From: Variovorax sp. OK212
GTDB taxonomy: Bacteria > Pseudomonadota > Gammaproteobacteria > Burkholderiales > Burkholderiaceae_C
DNA: 64,000 nt
NCBI RefSeq assembly: GCF_900112425.1
Contig: NZ_FOLP01000003.1
Location: 186,001-250,000 of the forward strand
Direction: 5' to 3'
The position numbers and the translations under genes were made by a program. Below the pieces are notes generated by a model, which worked only from the letters and a program-made list of their open reading frames with translations, was not told the DNA's origin and made no database searches. This document shows positions 35,359-46,846 of this stretch, one piece after another (positions within the stretch are counted from its first letter, which is position 1; each line of letters starts with the position of its first letter).

Positions 35359-36084
35359 ATGGCCGGACACAGCAAGTGGGCAAATATTCAGCACCGGAAG
35401 GGCCGCCAGGACGAGAAGCGCGGCAAGCTCTGGACCCGTGCCATTCGCGAAATCACGGTGGCCGCCCGTGCCGGCGGCGCTGACCTGGGCTCCAACCCCC
35501 GGCTGCGGCTGGCGGTGGAAAAGGCCAAGGCGGTGAACCTGCCGATCGACACGATCAAGCGCAACATCGACAAGGCCACCGGCAACCTCGAAGGCGTGAA
35601 CTACGAGGAAATTCGTTACGAAGGGTACGGCATCGGCGGCGCGGCGATCATCGTCGACACCATGACCGACAACCGCGTGCGCACCGTGGCCGAAGTGCGC
35701 CACGCCTTCTCCAAGCACGGCGGCAACATGGGCACCGAAGGCTCGGTGGCCTTCCAGTTCAAGCACTGCGGCCAGATCATCTTCGCGCCGGGCGCCGATG
35801 AAGACAAGGTGATGGAAGCGGCGCTCGAGGCGGGTGCCGAGGACGTCGTGACCGACGACGACGGCGCCATCGAGGTGATCACCGCCGTGACCGATTTCGA
35901 AGCCGTGAAGAACGCGCTGGAGGCCGCCGGCCTGAAGCCCGACGCGGCCGAAGTCACCATGCGCGCGGAAAACACCGTGGACGTGACCGGCGAAGACGCC
36001 GCAAGAATGCAGAAGTTGCTCGACGTGCTCGAGGACCTGGACGACGTGCAGGACGTTTTTCACAACGCCTTGCTGTCTGAATGA
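35359..36084 (+). CDS. yebC: YebC/PmpR/TACO1-family protein
   Basis: A 241-residue protein with the family start [18 protein letters not shown] and the [18 protein letters not shown] core. The family acts as DNA-binding regulator and as helper for translation of proline-rich stretches. It is the first gene of a long plus-strand train and is divergent from the methyltransferase operon (118-base gap that should hold both promoters). The 46-base gap to purD contains a tgtttgtttgtt run. Confidence 0.95.
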   Translation: MAGHSKWANIQHRKGRQDEKRGKLWTRAIREITVAARAGGADLGSNPRLRLAVEKAKAVNLPIDTIKRNIDKATGNLEGVNYEEIRYEGYGIGGAAIIVDTMTDNRVRTVAEVRHAFSKHGGNMGTEGSVAFQFKHCGQIIFAPGADEDKVMEAALEAGAEDVVTDDDGAIEVITAVTDFEAVKNALEAAGLKPDAAEVTMRAENTVDVTGEDAARMQKLLDVLEDLDDVQDVFHNALLSE

Positions 36085-36130
36085 GTGAATGTTTGTTTGT
36101 TGAACCACAGCGAGAAATGAAGGCCCGCGA

Positions 36131-37429
36131 ATGAAGGTACTGGTAATTGGGGGAGGGGGCCGTGAACACGCTCTGGCATGGCGTCTGGCGCAGGCCACCC
36201 GGGTGAGCCGCGTGTACGTGGCGCCCGGCAACGGCGGCACCGCCAGCGACGAACGCTACGACTGCATCGACATCACCGAGCCCGCTGCGCTGCGCGAGTG
36301 GGCCATCAAGGAAAAGATCGCGCTGACCGTGGTCGGCCCCGAAGGCCCGTTGGCCGCCGGCGTGGTGGACGAGTTCCGCGCGCACGGCCTGCGCATCTTC
36401 GGCCCGACGCAGGCCGCCGCCCAGCTCGAGAGCTCCAAGGCGTTCTCCAAGGCGTTCATGAAGCGCCACAAGATCCCGACGGCCGAATACGAAGCCTTCA
36501 CCGACGCGGCCGCCGCGCATGCGTACATCGACGCCAAGGGCGCGCCCATCGTGGTCAAGGCCGACGGCCTGGCCGCCGGCAAGGGCGTGGTGGTGGCCAT
36601 GACCGCGCAGGAAGCGCACGAGGCGGTCGACTTCATGCTGGTCGACAACAAGTTCGGCGTGTCGCACAACGAAGGCGGCGCGCGCGTCGTCATCGAAGAG
36701 TTCCTGCAGGGCGAGGAAGCCAGCTTCATCGTGCTGTGCGACGGCAAGAACGTCACCGCGCTGGCCACCAGCCAGGACCACAAGCGCCTGCTCGACAACG
36801 ACGAAGGCCCCAACACCGGCGGCATGGGCGCGTATTCGCCCGCGCCGGTGGTCACGGCCGAGGTGCATGCCCGCGCGATGCGCGAGATCATCCTGCCGAC
36901 CATCCGCGGCATGGAAAAGGACGGCATTCCGTTCACCGGCTTCCTGTACGCCGGCTTGATGATCGACGCCACCGGCCACCCCAAGACGCTCGAGTTCAAC
37001 TGCCGCATGGGCGACCCCGAGACGCAGCCGATCATGATGCGCCTGAAGTCCGACCTGTTCGAAGTGTTCTGGCACGCCACCGACGGCACGCTCGACCAGG
37101 TCGATCTGCAATGGGACCGCCGCGTGGCGCTGGGCGTGGTCATGGCCGCGCACGGCTACCCGCTGTCGCCGCGCAAGGGCGACCGCATCACCGGCATTCC
37201 GGCCGAGGTGGCCGACGCCGTGGTGTTCCACGCGGGCACCACGCTGGAAAACGGCGAGCTCAAGACCAGCGGCGGCCGCGTGCTCTGCGTGACCGTGCTG
37301 GCCGACAGCGTGAAGCAGGCGCAGCAGCGCGCCTATGAGGTCGCGGCGCGCGTCGACTTCGACGGCGCCCAGTACCGCAAGGACATCGGGTTCCGCGCCC
37401 TGCACGCGCGCAACACGCCCCACGCCTGA
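36131..37429 (+). CDS. purD: Phosphoribosylamine-glycine ligase
   Basis: A 432-residue ATP-grasp ligase for the second step of purine synthesis. The N-terminus is [19 protein letters not shown]. The ATP-grasp part includes [19 protein letters not shown], and [12 protein letters not shown] and [12 protein letters not shown] are PurD hallmarks. Its last base is the first base of the hemF ATG (TGATG). Confidence 0.96.
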   Translation: MKVLVIGGGGREHALAWRLAQATRVSRVYVAPGNGGTASDERYDCIDITEPAALREWAIKEKIALTVVGPEGPLAAGVVDEFRAHGLRIFGPTQAAAQLESSKAFSKAFMKRHKIPTAEYEAFTDAAAAHAYIDAKGAPIVVKADGLAAGKGVVVAMTAQEAHEAVDFMLVDNKFGVSHNEGGARVVIEEFLQGEEASFIVLCDGKNVTALATSQDHKRLLDNDEGPNTGGMGAYSPAPVVTAEVHARAMREIILPTIRGMEKDGIPFTGFLYAGLMIDATGHPKTLEFNCRMGDPETQPIMMRLKSDLFEVFWHATDGTLDQVDLQWDRRVALGVVMAAHGYPLSPRKGDRITGIPAEVADAVVFHAGTTLENGELKTSGGRVLCVTVLADSVKQAQQRAYEVAARVDFDGAQYRKDIGFRALHARNTPHA

Positions 37430-38364
37430 TGCAGTCCACCCATCCGGCGGCGGTCGGCGAGTACCTGCGCGGACTGCAGCAGTCGATCATCGCGGCGGTC
37501 GAGAAGGCCGATGGCGGCTGCTGCGTGCGCGATGCCTGGGAGAAGGCGCCCGGCGAGCCGCTGCAAGGCAGCGGCCTGACCTGCATCCTCGAAGGCGGTG
37601 AGCTGTTCGAGCGCGCGGGTTGCGGGTTTTCGCAAGTGCGCGGCCCCAGCCTGCCGCCTTCTGCCACGCAGAACCGGCCCGAGCTGGCGGGCGCGCCCTT
37701 CGAGGCGATGGGCGTGTCACTGGTGTTCCATCCGCGCAACCCCTACGTGCCGATCGTGCACATGAACGTGCGCATGCTCGCGGCGTTGCCGAAGGACGGT
37801 TCAGGTGGCTCAGGCGGCGAGCCCGTGTGCTGGTTCGGCGGCGGCATGGACCTCACGCCTTGCTACGGCTTCGCCGAAGACGCGGTGCACTTCCACGCCA
37901 CGTGCCGCGACGCGCTCGCGGCCTTCGGCGACGACAAGTACCCGCGCTTCAAGACATGGTGCGACGAGTATTTCTTCCTGAAGCACCGCAATGAGCAGCG
38001 CGGCATCGGCGGCATCTTTTTCGATGACTTTTCCGAAGGTGGCCTGGAGAACGGCTTCGACATGATCCGCTCGGTGGGCGACGGCTTCCTGCCGGCGTAC
38101 CTGCCGATCGTCGAGCGCCGCCGCGCCACGCCATACACCGAGCGCGAGCGCAGCTTCCAGCTCTACCGGCGCGGCCGGTACGTGGAGTTCAACCTCGTGT
38201 GGGACCGCGGCACGCACTTCGGGCTGCAGTCGGGCGGGCGCACCGAGTCGATCCTGCTCTCGATGCCGCCGCTGGCCAGCTGGGCCTACCAGCAGCAACC
38301 CGAGCCGGGCAGCCCCGAAGCCGCGCTGTACAGCGACTTCATCGTGCGACGCGACTGGCTGTGA
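37429..38364 (+). CDS. hemF: Oxygen-dependent coproporphyrinogen III oxidase
   Basis: A 311-residue aerobic HemF of haem synthesis. Signature regions are [15 protein letters not shown] (about residue 137), [14 protein letters not shown], and GGIFFDDF, and the C-terminal [19 protein letters not shown] is diagnostic. It is coupled at both ends: TGATG with purD and GTGA with nadD. Confidence 0.96.
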   Translation: MQSTHPAAVGEYLRGLQQSIIAAVEKADGGCCVRDAWEKAPGEPLQGSGLTCILEGGELFERAGCGFSQVRGPSLPPSATQNRPELAGAPFEAMGVSLVFHPRNPYVPIVHMNVRMLAALPKDGSGGSGGEPVCWFGGGMDLTPCYGFAEDAVHFHATCRDALAAFGDDKYPRFKTWCDEYFFLKHRNEQRGIGGIFFDDFSEGGLENGFDMIRSVGDGFLPAYLPIVERRRATPYTERERSFQLYRRGRYVEFNLVWDRGTHFGLQSGGRTESILLSMPPLASWAYQQQPEPGSPEAALYSDFIVRRDWL

Positions 38365-38993
38365 ACCCTCCCGGCAAGGCCACGCGCCGCATCGGCGTTT
38401 TCGGCGGCGCATTCGACCCGCCGCACATCGCCCATGTGGCGCTTGCCGAGGCCGCGCTGGCGCAGCTCCACCTCGACGAGCTGCACGTGATTCCCACCGG
38501 GCAGGCCTGGCACAAGAGCCGCACGCTCACGCCGAAGCAAGACCGCCTCGCGATGACGCGGCTGGCCTTTGCCAACCTGCAGGGCACCGTGGTCGTCGAC
38601 AGCCGCGAAGTGTTGCGCGACGGCCCCACCTACACGCTGGACACCCTGCACGAACTGCGGCAGGAACAGCCCGGCGCACAGCTGTTGCTGATCATGGGCG
38701 CCGACCAGGCCAGCGCGCTGCCGACCTGGCACGGCTGGCAGGATATACTAGCCATTGCTATCGTTTCTGTAGCGTATCGCGCACTATCGACGGGCGACAC
38801 TGCTCGTTTTGATCCGAAAATGCTGCCCGGCCTCCCGGCTGGCGCTCATTTCGAGGCGCTCGAATTGCCTCCTATGGACACCAGCGCCACCGAAATCCGG
38901 CGGCGCGCGGCGCTTGGCGTGGACATTTCCTCGCTGGTTCCGCCCGCGGTTGCACGCTATATTGACCAACACCACCTCTACCGCTCTGCCTGA
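38361..38993 (+). CDS. nadD: Nicotinate-nucleotide adenylyltransferase
   Basis: A 210-residue NadD. The nucleotidyltransferase motif is [15 protein letters not shown], and [14 protein letters not shown] [14 protein letters not shown] is the C-terminal signature. It starts with GTG overlapping the hemF stop. Residues about 128-155 ([20 protein letters not shown] and on) are encoded by an AT-rich block with codons ata, cta and gta that are rare around it. This block has the structure of a dispersed repeat, yet the frame stays open and the segment still fits the NadD pattern. Its stop overlaps the rsfS ATG (TGATG). Confidence 0.93.
   Translation: MNPPGKATRRIGVFGGAFDPPHIAHVALAEAALAQLHLDELHVIPTGQAWHKSRTLTPKQDRLAMTRLAFANLQGTVVVDSREVLRDGPTYTLDTLHELRQEQPGAQLLLIMGADQASALPTWHGWQDILAIAIVSVAYRALSTGDTARFDPKMLPGLPAGAHFEALELPPMDTSATEIRRRAALGVDISSLVPPAVARYIDQHHLYRSA
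38741..38822. repeat. Dispersed hairpin-type repeat embedded in frame in nadD
   Basis: About 80 bases with sharply lower GC than the rest of nadD. It has a hairpin gctat-7 bases-gtagc at 38757-38773, followed by cgcgcactatcgacgggcg and a tttgat...aaaa end. From memory, Comamonadaceae carry a scattered repeat with a gctat/atagc hairpin, then a cgc...gacgggcg segment, then tttga; this copy fits. The element is translated as part of NadD. Confidence 0.6.
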
Positions 38994-39700
38994 TGACCAC
39001 TGAAGCCGCCGCCAAGAAAGACACCCAGAAACTCCAGCGAGCCATCATCGATGGTCTCGAAGACGTCAAGGCGCAGGACATCCAGGTATTCGACACAGAA
39101 CATCTGTCGCCGCTGTTCGAGCGCGTGATCGTGGCGTCGGGCACCTCCAACCGCCAGACCAAGGCGCTGGCCGCCAGCGTGCGCGACGCGGTGCGCGAAG
39201 CCGGTTTCGGCAAGCCGCGCATCGAGGGCGAGGACAACGGCGAGTGGATCATCGTGGACTGCGGCGCGGCCGTGGCGCACATCATGCAGCCCGCCATCCG
39301 CCAGTACTACCACCTCGAGGAGATCTGGGGCGACAAGCCGGTGCGCGCCAAGCTCGGCAGCGCCAAGCCCGCGATGTCGACCAGCTCGTCGGTGAAGGAC
39401 GAGCCCGAAGGCAAGAAGAAGCCCGCGGCCAAGGAACCGACGCTGCGCCGCTCGAGCGCCGCCAAGACCGCGATCCGCGCGGCCGAGCAGGAAGCCAAGG
39501 CCGCGAAGGCGCCGGCCCGCAAGCCGGCATCCAAGACGGCTGCAAAGACCGCCGCCAAGAAGGCACCGGCCCGCAAGACGGGAACCACGGCGCGCGTGCC
39601 GGTCAAGGTTGTGGGCAAGCCCGCCGCCAAGAAGACCGCCGCGAAGACCGTGGCCGCCAAGAAGGCGCCTGCCAAGAAGGCACCCGCCCGCCGCGCATGA
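38993..39700 (+). CDS. rsfS: Ribosome silencing factor RsfS with long Lys/Ala-rich tail
   Basis: Residues about 12-118 are the RsfS/DUF143 domain ([46 protein letters not shown]). It binds ribosomal protein L14 and blocks subunit joining in starvation. Typical family members are about 105-130 residues. This one has 235, because residues about 125-235 form a histone-H1-like tail of [10 protein letters not shown] repeats. Overlaps on both sides (TGATG with nadD, ATGA with rlmH) show the tail is part of the gene, not a frameshift. The tail may bind rRNA or DNA. Confidence 0.93.
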   Translation: MTTEAAAKKDTQKLQRAIIDGLEDVKAQDIQVFDTEHLSPLFERVIVASGTSNRQTKALAASVRDAVREAGFGKPRIEGEDNGEWIIVDCGAAVAHIMQPAIRQYYHLEEIWGDKPVRAKLGSAKPAMSTSSSVKDEPEGKKKPAAKEPTLRRSSAAKTAIRAAEQEAKAAKAPARKPASKTAAKTAAKKAPARKTGTTARVPVKVVGKPAAKKTAAKTVAAKKAPAKKAPARRA

Positions 39701-40164
39701 AGCTGCTGGTGGTCGCCGTCGGGCAGCGCATGCCCGATTGGGCACAGACCGCCTGGGACGACTACGCCAAGCGCTTTCCGCCCGAGCTCAAGCTCGAGCT
39801 GCGCGCGGTCAAGACCGAGCCGCGCGGCTCCAAGACACTCGAAACGCTGTATGCCGCCGAGCGCGAGCGCATCGAAGGCGCGATTGCGCGCGGCATGCGC
39901 ATCGTCGCGCTCGACGAGCGTGGCACCGCGCTGACCACCAAGGCGCTGGCCGCACGGCTGCAAACCTGGCAAGGCGAGGGCGATGACGTCGCCCTGGTCA
40001 TCGGTGGGCCCGACGGGCTCGACCCGGCCTTCAAGGCCGCCGCGCACGAACGCATCCGCCTGTCCGACCTGACATTGCCGCACGCCATGGCGCGCGTGCT
40101 GCTGGTCGAGCAGCTGTACCGTGCGTGGTCGGTGAACGCAGGTCACCCTTACCACCGCGAATGA
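39697..40164 (+). CDS. rlmH: 23S rRNA pseudouridine-1915 N3-methyltransferase
   Basis: A 155-residue SPOUT methyltransferase of normal RlmH length. It has the N-terminal [20 protein letters not shown], the knot segment [20 protein letters not shown], and the C-terminal [19 protein letters not shown], which is the family signature. ATGA overlaps on both sides place it firmly in the operon next to rsfS, its usual neighbour. Confidence 0.96.
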   Translation: MKLLVVAVGQRMPDWAQTAWDDYAKRFPPELKLELRAVKTEPRGSKTLETLYAAERERIEGAIARGMRIVALDERGTALTTKALAARLQTWQGEGDDVALVIGGPDGLDPAFKAAAHERIRLSDLTLPHAMARVLLVEQLYRAWSVNAGHPYHRE

Positions 40165-40865
40165 CGAGCGCCGACGGGCAGGCCGCGCGGCTCGGGCAGA
40201 GGGGCTACGCGCTCCTGCCGGGCCTGCTGCCGTCCGGCCTGCTGGACGAGGTGGCGCAGGCGCTCGACGATCGGCTCGGGTCTTCCGCGGGCAGCCGCAA
40301 CCTGCTGGCCCAGCCGCAGTGCATTGCAATCGCTGAACTGCTGCAGACGAAGCTCGCCGCCATGGCGCTGCTCGACGCCTCTTCCGTGGCCGTGCAATGC
40401 ACGCTCTTCGACAAGACGCCCGCGCGCAACTGGCTGGTCGCGCTCCACCAGGACACCTCGATTCCCGCATCGGGCGACGGCATGCCGGTCGTCGTCAAGG
40501 AAGGCGAGCCGTACCTGCAGCCGCCGGACGAGGTGCTGCAGTCGCTGCTTGCCGTGCGCGTGCACCTGGACGACTGCGGCGACGACGCGGGCCCGCTGCG
40601 CGTCGTTCCCGGCAGCCATCGCGCAGGCCGCCTCGGCGAAGCCGCTGCACAAGCCCTGCGCGCCGAACACGGCGAAGCGGTCTGCACCGCGGCGCGCGGC
40701 GATGCCTTGCTGATGCGCCCGCTGCTGCTGCATGCGTCTTCCAGGGCGCGGTCGCCGCAGCGGCGACGCGTCCTTCACTTTCTTTTCGGACCCGCGCGCC
40801 TGCCGCACGGACTGGTCTGGAACCGCACCGTGGCCGGCATGCAGCCGGCCCACCAGGAGAACTGA
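40161..40865 (+). CDS. Phytanoyl-CoA dioxygenase-like Fe(II)/2-oxoglutarate oxygenase
   Basis: A 234-residue protein of the PhyH family. The metal facial triad is suggested by ALHQDTSIP (HxD, about residues 98-100) and LLLHASSRA (distal His, about 202), with RRVLHF supplying the 2-oxoglutarate arginine region. [15 protein letters not shown] is a family motif. It overlaps rlmH (ATGA) and precedes maf by 3 bases. A hydroxylation target linked to ribosomes or RNA is tempting from the position but unproven. Confidence 0.82.
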   Translation: MTSADGQAARLGQRGYALLPGLLPSGLLDEVAQALDDRLGSSAGSRNLLAQPQCIAIAELLQTKLAAMALLDASSVAVQCTLFDKTPARNWLVALHQDTSIPASGDGMPVVVKEGEPYLQPPDEVLQSLLAVRVHLDDCGDDAGPLRVVPGSHRAGRLGEAAAQALRAEHGEAVCTAARGDALLMRPLLLHASSRARSPQRRRVLHFLFGPARLPHGLVWNRTVAGMQPAHQEN

Positions 40866-40868
40866 ACC

Positions 40869-41471
40869 TTGCCGGACTTCATCTACCTCGCCTCGCAAAG
40901 CCCGCGCCGCGCCCAACTGCTCGGCCAGCTCGGCATTCGCCATGCGCTGCTGCTGGCCGACGCGAGCGAAGACGCCGAGGCGCTCGAGGCGGTGCTGCCC
41001 CACGAGGCTCCGGCCACCTACGTGCAGCGCGTCACCGCGCTCAAGCTCGATGCCGCCGTGGCCCGGCTGCAGCGCCGCGGCCTCGCCGAGGCGCCGGTGC
41101 TGTGCGCCGACACCACGGTCGCGCTCGGCCGCACCATCCTCGGCAAGCCCGAAGACGAGAAAGACGCCGCGCGCATGCTGCGGATGCTGTCGGGCGCCAC
41201 GCACCGCGTGCTGACGGCCGTGGCGCTGCAGCACGGCACGCAGCGCCATGCGGCGCTCAGCGTGTCGCGCGTGCGCTTCGCGGAAATGACCGATGCGCAG
41301 ATCGCGCGCTATGCCGAAGGCGGCGAGCCGCTCGGCAAGGCCGGCGCGTATGCCGTGCAGGGCGCGGCGGCCGCGTTCATCGAGCACATCAGCGGGTCCT
41401 ATTCGGGCATCATGGGACTTCCGATGTTCGAGACCGCAGAGCTGCTTCGAAGCGCCGGTTTCAATACCTGA
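40869..41471 (+). CDS. maf: Maf-like nucleotide pyrophosphatase
   Basis: A 200-residue Maf/YceF-type pyrophosphatase that hydrolyses non-canonical or modified nucleoside triphosphates. The N-terminal [19 protein letters not shown] is the family motif, CADTTVALG carries the catalytic Asp, and [20 protein letters not shown] is the C-terminal block. The start is TTG three bases after the upstream stop. It is followed by rng after 7 bases, a common pairing. Confidence 0.93.
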   Translation: MPDFIYLASQSPRRAQLLGQLGIRHALLLADASEDAEALEAVLPHEAPATYVQRVTALKLDAAVARLQRRGLAEAPVLCADTTVALGRTILGKPEDEKDAARMLRMLSGATHRVLTAVALQHGTQRHAALSVSRVRFAEMTDAQIARYAEGGEPLGKAGAYAVQGAAAAFIEHISGSYSGIMGLPMFETAELLRSAGFNT

Positions 41472-41478
41472 GAATTCC

Positions 41479-43005
<1,527 letters not shown>

Positions 43006-43018
43006 GGCCTCAGAAGGC

Positions 43019-44803
43019 TCAGAGCGTCGGATCCTGCCCCGGCGTGGCGCTGCGCACCGCCAGCGTCTGCAGCCGCGCATACAGCCCGTCCAGCGCCATC
43101 AGCTGCGCGTGGCTGCCTTGCTCCGCGATGCGGCCGCGTTCCATCACGATGATGCGGTCGGCGTGCTGGATGGTCGACAGGCGGTGGGCGACGATCAGCG
43201 TGGTGCGGTTCTGCATCAGGCGCTGCAGGGCGTCCTGCACCAGCCGCTCCGATTCGGTGTCGAGCGCCGAGGTGGCTTCGTCGAGCAGCAGCACGGGCGC
43301 GTTCTTGTAGAGCGCGCGGGCAATCGCCAGGCGTTGGCGCTGGCCGCCCGAGAGTTGCGTGGCGTTGTGGCCCAGCACCGTGTCGATGCCCTGCGGCAGG
43401 CTTTCGACGTGCGAGCTCAGGTTGGCCGCAGCGATGCATTGCAGCACGCGCTCGCGATCGATCTCGTCGCCCAGCGACACATTGGCCGCCAGCGAGTCGT
43501 TGAGCATGACCACGTCCTGGCTCACCATGGCGAACTGGCTGCGCAGGTTCTTGAGCTGCCATTCGCGCGTGTCGTGCCCGTCGAGCAGCACCTGGCCGCC
43601 ACTGGGCTGCACGAAGCGCGGCAGCAGGTTGACCAGCGTGGTCTTGCCCGAGCCCGAGGGGCCGACGAAGGCCACCACCTGGCCGGGTTCGATGGTCAAG
43701 TTCACGCCGTCGAGCGCGCGCTGTTCGTCTTCGCCGCGGTAGCTGACCTGCACGTCGCGCAGCTCGATGCGGCCTTCGGCGTGTTCGACCTGGAACGTGC
43801 CTTGCGACTCCGGCGCCACGTCGTCGATCAGGATCAGCCCGCGCTCCAGTGCGGCAAGGCCGCGCGTGATGGGGCCGGCCACTTCGGCGAGCCGGCGGAT
43901 CGGGGCGATCAGCATCAGCATGGCCGTGATGTAGGCAACGAAGCCGCCCACCGTGAAGCCCTGCTTGCCGCTTTGCCACAGCGCGATCATCACCACCACC
44001 GACAGCGCGAGCGAGGCCATCATCTGCGTGAGGGGCGTGGTCGCGGCCTGGGCGATGGTCGATTTCACGGCCAGGCGGTTGAGGCGCTGGCTCAGCTGTT
44101 CGAAGCGCCGGCCTTGCGCCTCTTCCGCGCCGTGCAGCCGCACCACGCGGTGCGCGAGCACGTTTTCCTCGACCACGTAGGCCAGCTCGTCGGTGGCCTG
44201 CTGGCCCTGCTGCGTGAGGCGGTACAGCCGCTTGGAGAACACCTTCATGATCCAGGAGATGCTGGGCACCAGGAAGGCGACGATCAGGGTGAGCTTCCAG
44301 TTCAGGTAGACCAGGTAGCCCAGCAGCGCGATCAGCGTGAAGCCGTCGCGCGAAAGACCGAGCAGCGCCTGCACCAGCAGCATCGCGCCGGTCTGCACTT
44401 CGTAGACCACGGTGTTCGACAGGGTGCTCGCCGACTGCCGCGCGAACAGCGCGAGCTCGGCGCCGAGCAGCCGCTCGAACAGCACGCGCCGCAGTTTCTG
44501 CATGCCTTCGTTGGCGATGCGTGACAGGGCGTATTGAGAAATGAACTGGGCGATGCCGCGCACCGCGAACAGCAGCAGCACGGCGGCGGGCACGAACCAC
44601 AGCGGCATTTCGCCGCGCGTGAAGCCGCGGTCGAGCAGCGGTTTCAGCAGGGCGGCCATCAGCGGCTCGGTGATGGCCGCGAGCATGGCCCCGCTCAAGC
44701 CGAGGGCCCACCATTGGCGCGAGCCGCCAAACCAGGTCATGAGTCGCGCCATACGGCGCATCAGGGGAGGGCGAGGGGTCTCGGCACCGGGGGAAGCTTG
44801 CAT
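43019..44803 (-). CDS. msbA: Lipid A export ABC transporter MsbA
   Basis: A 594-residue half-transporter. The membrane domain has six segments (residues about 30-320). The ATPase carries Walker A GPSGSGKTT, Walker B VLLLDEATSALD, signature [16 protein letters not shown] and the H-loop IVAHRLSTI. Size and sequence fit MsbA, the flippase for lipid A-core. It is convergent with rng (13-base gap) and divergent from tolB; the 184-base gap upstream should contain promoters for both. Confidence 0.9.
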   Translation of the reverse strand: MQASPGAETPRPPLMRRMARLMTWFGGSRQWWALGLSGAMLAAITEPLMAALLKPLLDRGFTRGEMPLWFVPAAVLLLFAVRGIAQFISQYALSRIANEGMQKLRRVLFERLLGAELALFARQSASTLSNTVVYEVQTGAMLLVQALLGLSRDGFTLIALLGYLVYLNWKLTLIVAFLVPSISWIMKVFSKRLYRLTQQGQQATDELAYVVEENVLAHRVVRLHGAEEAQGRRFEQLSQRLNRLAVKSTIAQAATTPLTQMMASLALSVVVMIALWQSGKQGFTVGGFVAYITAMLMLIAPIRRLAEVAGPITRGLAALERGLILIDDVAPESQGTFQVEHAEGRIELRDVQVSYRGEDEQRALDGVNLTIEPGQVVAFVGPSGSGKTTLVNLLPRFVQPSGGQVLLDGHDTREWQLKNLRSQFAMVSQDVVMLNDSLAANVSLGDEIDRERVLQCIAAANLSSHVESLPQGIDTVLGHNATQLSGGQRQRLAIARALYKNAPVLLLDEATSALDTESERLVQDALQRLMQNRTTLIVAHRLSTIQHADRIIVMERGRIAEQGSHAQLMALDGLYARLQTLAVRSATPGQDPTL

Positions 44804-44987
44804 GGCGGCGGATTCTACGGGGGGCCCTTTTTGCGGCCGTCCGCAGGCTCTTTGCGGGCGCCTCGCAGCGGTTCTGTAGGACCGCACCGCTGGAAACACC
44901 TTTTGTGACGGCGCCTCCAAACCAGTGTGTAACATGTGGCCCGTCAAGCCGGGGAGAACTTTTTGCCCGGAAACCTCTCCGAACCGC

Positions 44988-46304
44988 ATGAACAAGCCGT
45001 TGCCAACTCCAATTCCAACTCCTTCTTCATCGCTATTTGCACGCCGCAGTCTCATTGCGGCCCTCGCTGCAACTCCCATGATTCCTGCACTGGCCCAGTT
45101 CCGGGTCGAAGTGTCGGGCGTCGGGCTGACGCAGTTGCCAATCGCGCTCGTTCCCTTCAAGGGACAGGAAAGCTCGCCGCAGAAGATCTCGGACATCGTC
45201 CAGGCCGACCTCGAACGCAGCGGCCAGTTCCGCGGCGTCGATGCCTCGGGCCAGGCGCTGGACGAGGCTTCGCGCCCCGACCTGTCGCTGTGGCGCCAAC
45301 GCACAGCCGACTCGCTCGTGGTGGGCAGCGTCAGCAAGCTGGCCGATGGCCGCTTCGACGTGCGTTTCCGTCTATGGGACGTAGTGAAGGGACAAGACCT
45401 CGGTGGCCAGAGCTACACCGTGCCGCAGGGTGACCTGCGGCTGGCGTCGCACCGCATCGCCGACTACGTGTACGAAAAGCTGACCGGTGAAAAGGGCATC
45501 TTCTCGACGCGCATCGCCTACGTCACCAAGGGTGGCAGCCGCTACTCGCTGTGGGTGGCCGACGCCGACGGCGAGAACGCGCAGGCCGCGCTCGCCAGCC
45601 CCGAACCCATCATCTCGCCGTGCTGGTCGTCCAACGGCCAGCAGCTGGCGTACGTGTCGTTCGAGTCGCGCAAGCCGGTCGTGTACGTGCACAACGTGGC
45701 CAGCGGCCAGCGCCGCCTGATCGCGAACTTCAAGGGCTCCAACAGCGCCCCGGCCTGGGCACCCGACGGCAACTCGCTGGCCGTGACGCTCAGCCGCGAC
45801 GGCGGCTCGCAGCTCTTCACCATTCCGTCGAGCGGCGGCGAACCGCGCCGCCTGACGCAAAGCTCCAGCATCGACACCGAACCGGTCTACTCGGCCGACG
45901 GCGGCACCATCTACTTCGTGAGCGATCGCGGCGGCGCGCCGCAGATCTACAAGATGGGCGCCGGCGGCGGCAACCCGACGCGGGTGACCTTCAGCGGCAC
46001 CTACAACATCTCTCCGTCTGTCAGCGGCGATGGCCGGTGGTTGGCCTACATCTCCCGGGTGGGGGGTGCCTTCAAACTCCACGTGATGGAGTTGGCGACC
46101 GGAACCGTCAATGCCATCACCGACACGACCGCCGACGAAAGTCCGAGTTTTGCGCCGAACAGCAAGTTGATCGTCTACGCCACCCACCTGCAAGGCCGCG
46201 AGGCGCTGATGACCACCACGCTCGATGGGAAAATCAAGGCCCGGCTGGCAGGACAGGCGGGAGACATAAGAGAACCGGACTGGGGTCCGTTTCAGAAGCA
46301 ATGA
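44988..46304 (+). CDS. tolB: Tol-Pal system protein TolB
   Basis: A 438-residue periplasmic beta-propeller. The N-terminus (FARRSLIAALAATPMIPALAQ) is an export signal with a twin-arginine-like pair. Residues about 45-150 form the TolB N domain. WD40-like PD repeats follow (SPCWSSNGQQLAYVSFESRK, APAWAPDGNSLAVTLSRDGG, EPVYSADGGTIYFVSDRGG). It works with Pal and TolA in outer-membrane constriction. tolQ, tolR and tolA are not upstream; msbA is there instead. Confidence 0.95.
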   Translation: MNKPLPTPIPTPSSSLFARRSLIAALAATPMIPALAQFRVEVSGVGLTQLPIALVPFKGQESSPQKISDIVQADLERSGQFRGVDASGQALDEASRPDLSLWRQRTADSLVVGSVSKLADGRFDVRFRLWDVVKGQDLGGQSYTVPQGDLRLASHRIADYVYEKLTGEKGIFSTRIAYVTKGGSRYSLWVADADGENAQAALASPEPIISPCWSSNGQQLAYVSFESRKPVVYVHNVASGQRRLIANFKGSNSAPAWAPDGNSLAVTLSRDGGSQLFTIPSSGGEPRRLTQSSSIDTEPVYSADGGTIYFVSDRGGAPQIYKMGAGGGNPTRVTFSGTYNISPSVSGDGRWLAYISRVGGAFKLHVMELATGTVNAITDTTADESPSFAPNSKLIVYATHLQGREALMTTTLDGKIKARLAGQAGDIREPDWGPFQKQ

Positions 46305-46330
46305 CCAAGGTTTATTTGAGGAGTTCGAAA

Positions 46331-46846
46331 ATGTTGAAACGCACGATTTATTCGCTGGCCATCGTGGCCCTGATTGCCGGTTGCTCGTCGGGCACCAAGC
46401 TCAACGACACGCCGGTCACCGACCGTTCCGGCAGCGCCGGTGGCCAGCAAGGCCAGAGTTCCGTGGCGCCTGTCATCACCGACGAGGCCGCCGGTACCGC
46501 ACAAGGTCCGGTGAATGTGGCTCGCATCATCTACTTCGACTACGACAGCTACACGGTCAAGCCCGAGTTCCAGTCGGCCATCGACGGTCATGCGCGTTTC
46601 CTCAAGGCCAACCCGCAACGCCGCATCTCGATCGAAGGTCACACCGACGAACGCGGCGGCCGCGAGTACAACCTGGCACTGGGCCAGAAGCGCTCGGAAG
46701 CCGTGCGTCGTGCACTCACCCTGCTGGGCGTGAACGACAACCAGATCGAAGCCGTGAGCTTCGGCAAGGAAAAGCCTGCCGTCACGGGCTCGGGTGAAGA
46801 AGTGTGGGCGCAAAACCGCCGCGCCGAAATCACGTACCGCCGGTGA
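46331..46846 (+). CDS. pal: Peptidoglycan-associated lipoprotein Pal
   Basis: A 171-residue lipoprotein. The lipobox is VALIAGCSSG. A Gly/Gln-rich linker follows, and the OmpA-like peptidoglycan-binding domain is marked by IYFDYDSYTVKPEF and ISIEGHTDERGGREYNLALG. The ATG after ttgaggagttcgaaa was chosen (good ribosome-binding site); an ATG ten codons upstream would spoil the lipoprotein signal. Its stop overlaps the cpoB ATG. Confidence 0.95.
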   Translation: MLKRTIYSLAIVALIAGCSSGTKLNDTPVTDRSGSAGGQQGQSSVAPVITDEAAGTAQGPVNVARIIYFDYDSYTVKPEFQSAIDGHARFLKANPQRRISIEGHTDERGGREYNLALGQKRSEAVRRALTLLGVNDNQIEAVSFGKEKPAVTGSGEEVWAQNRRAEITYRR

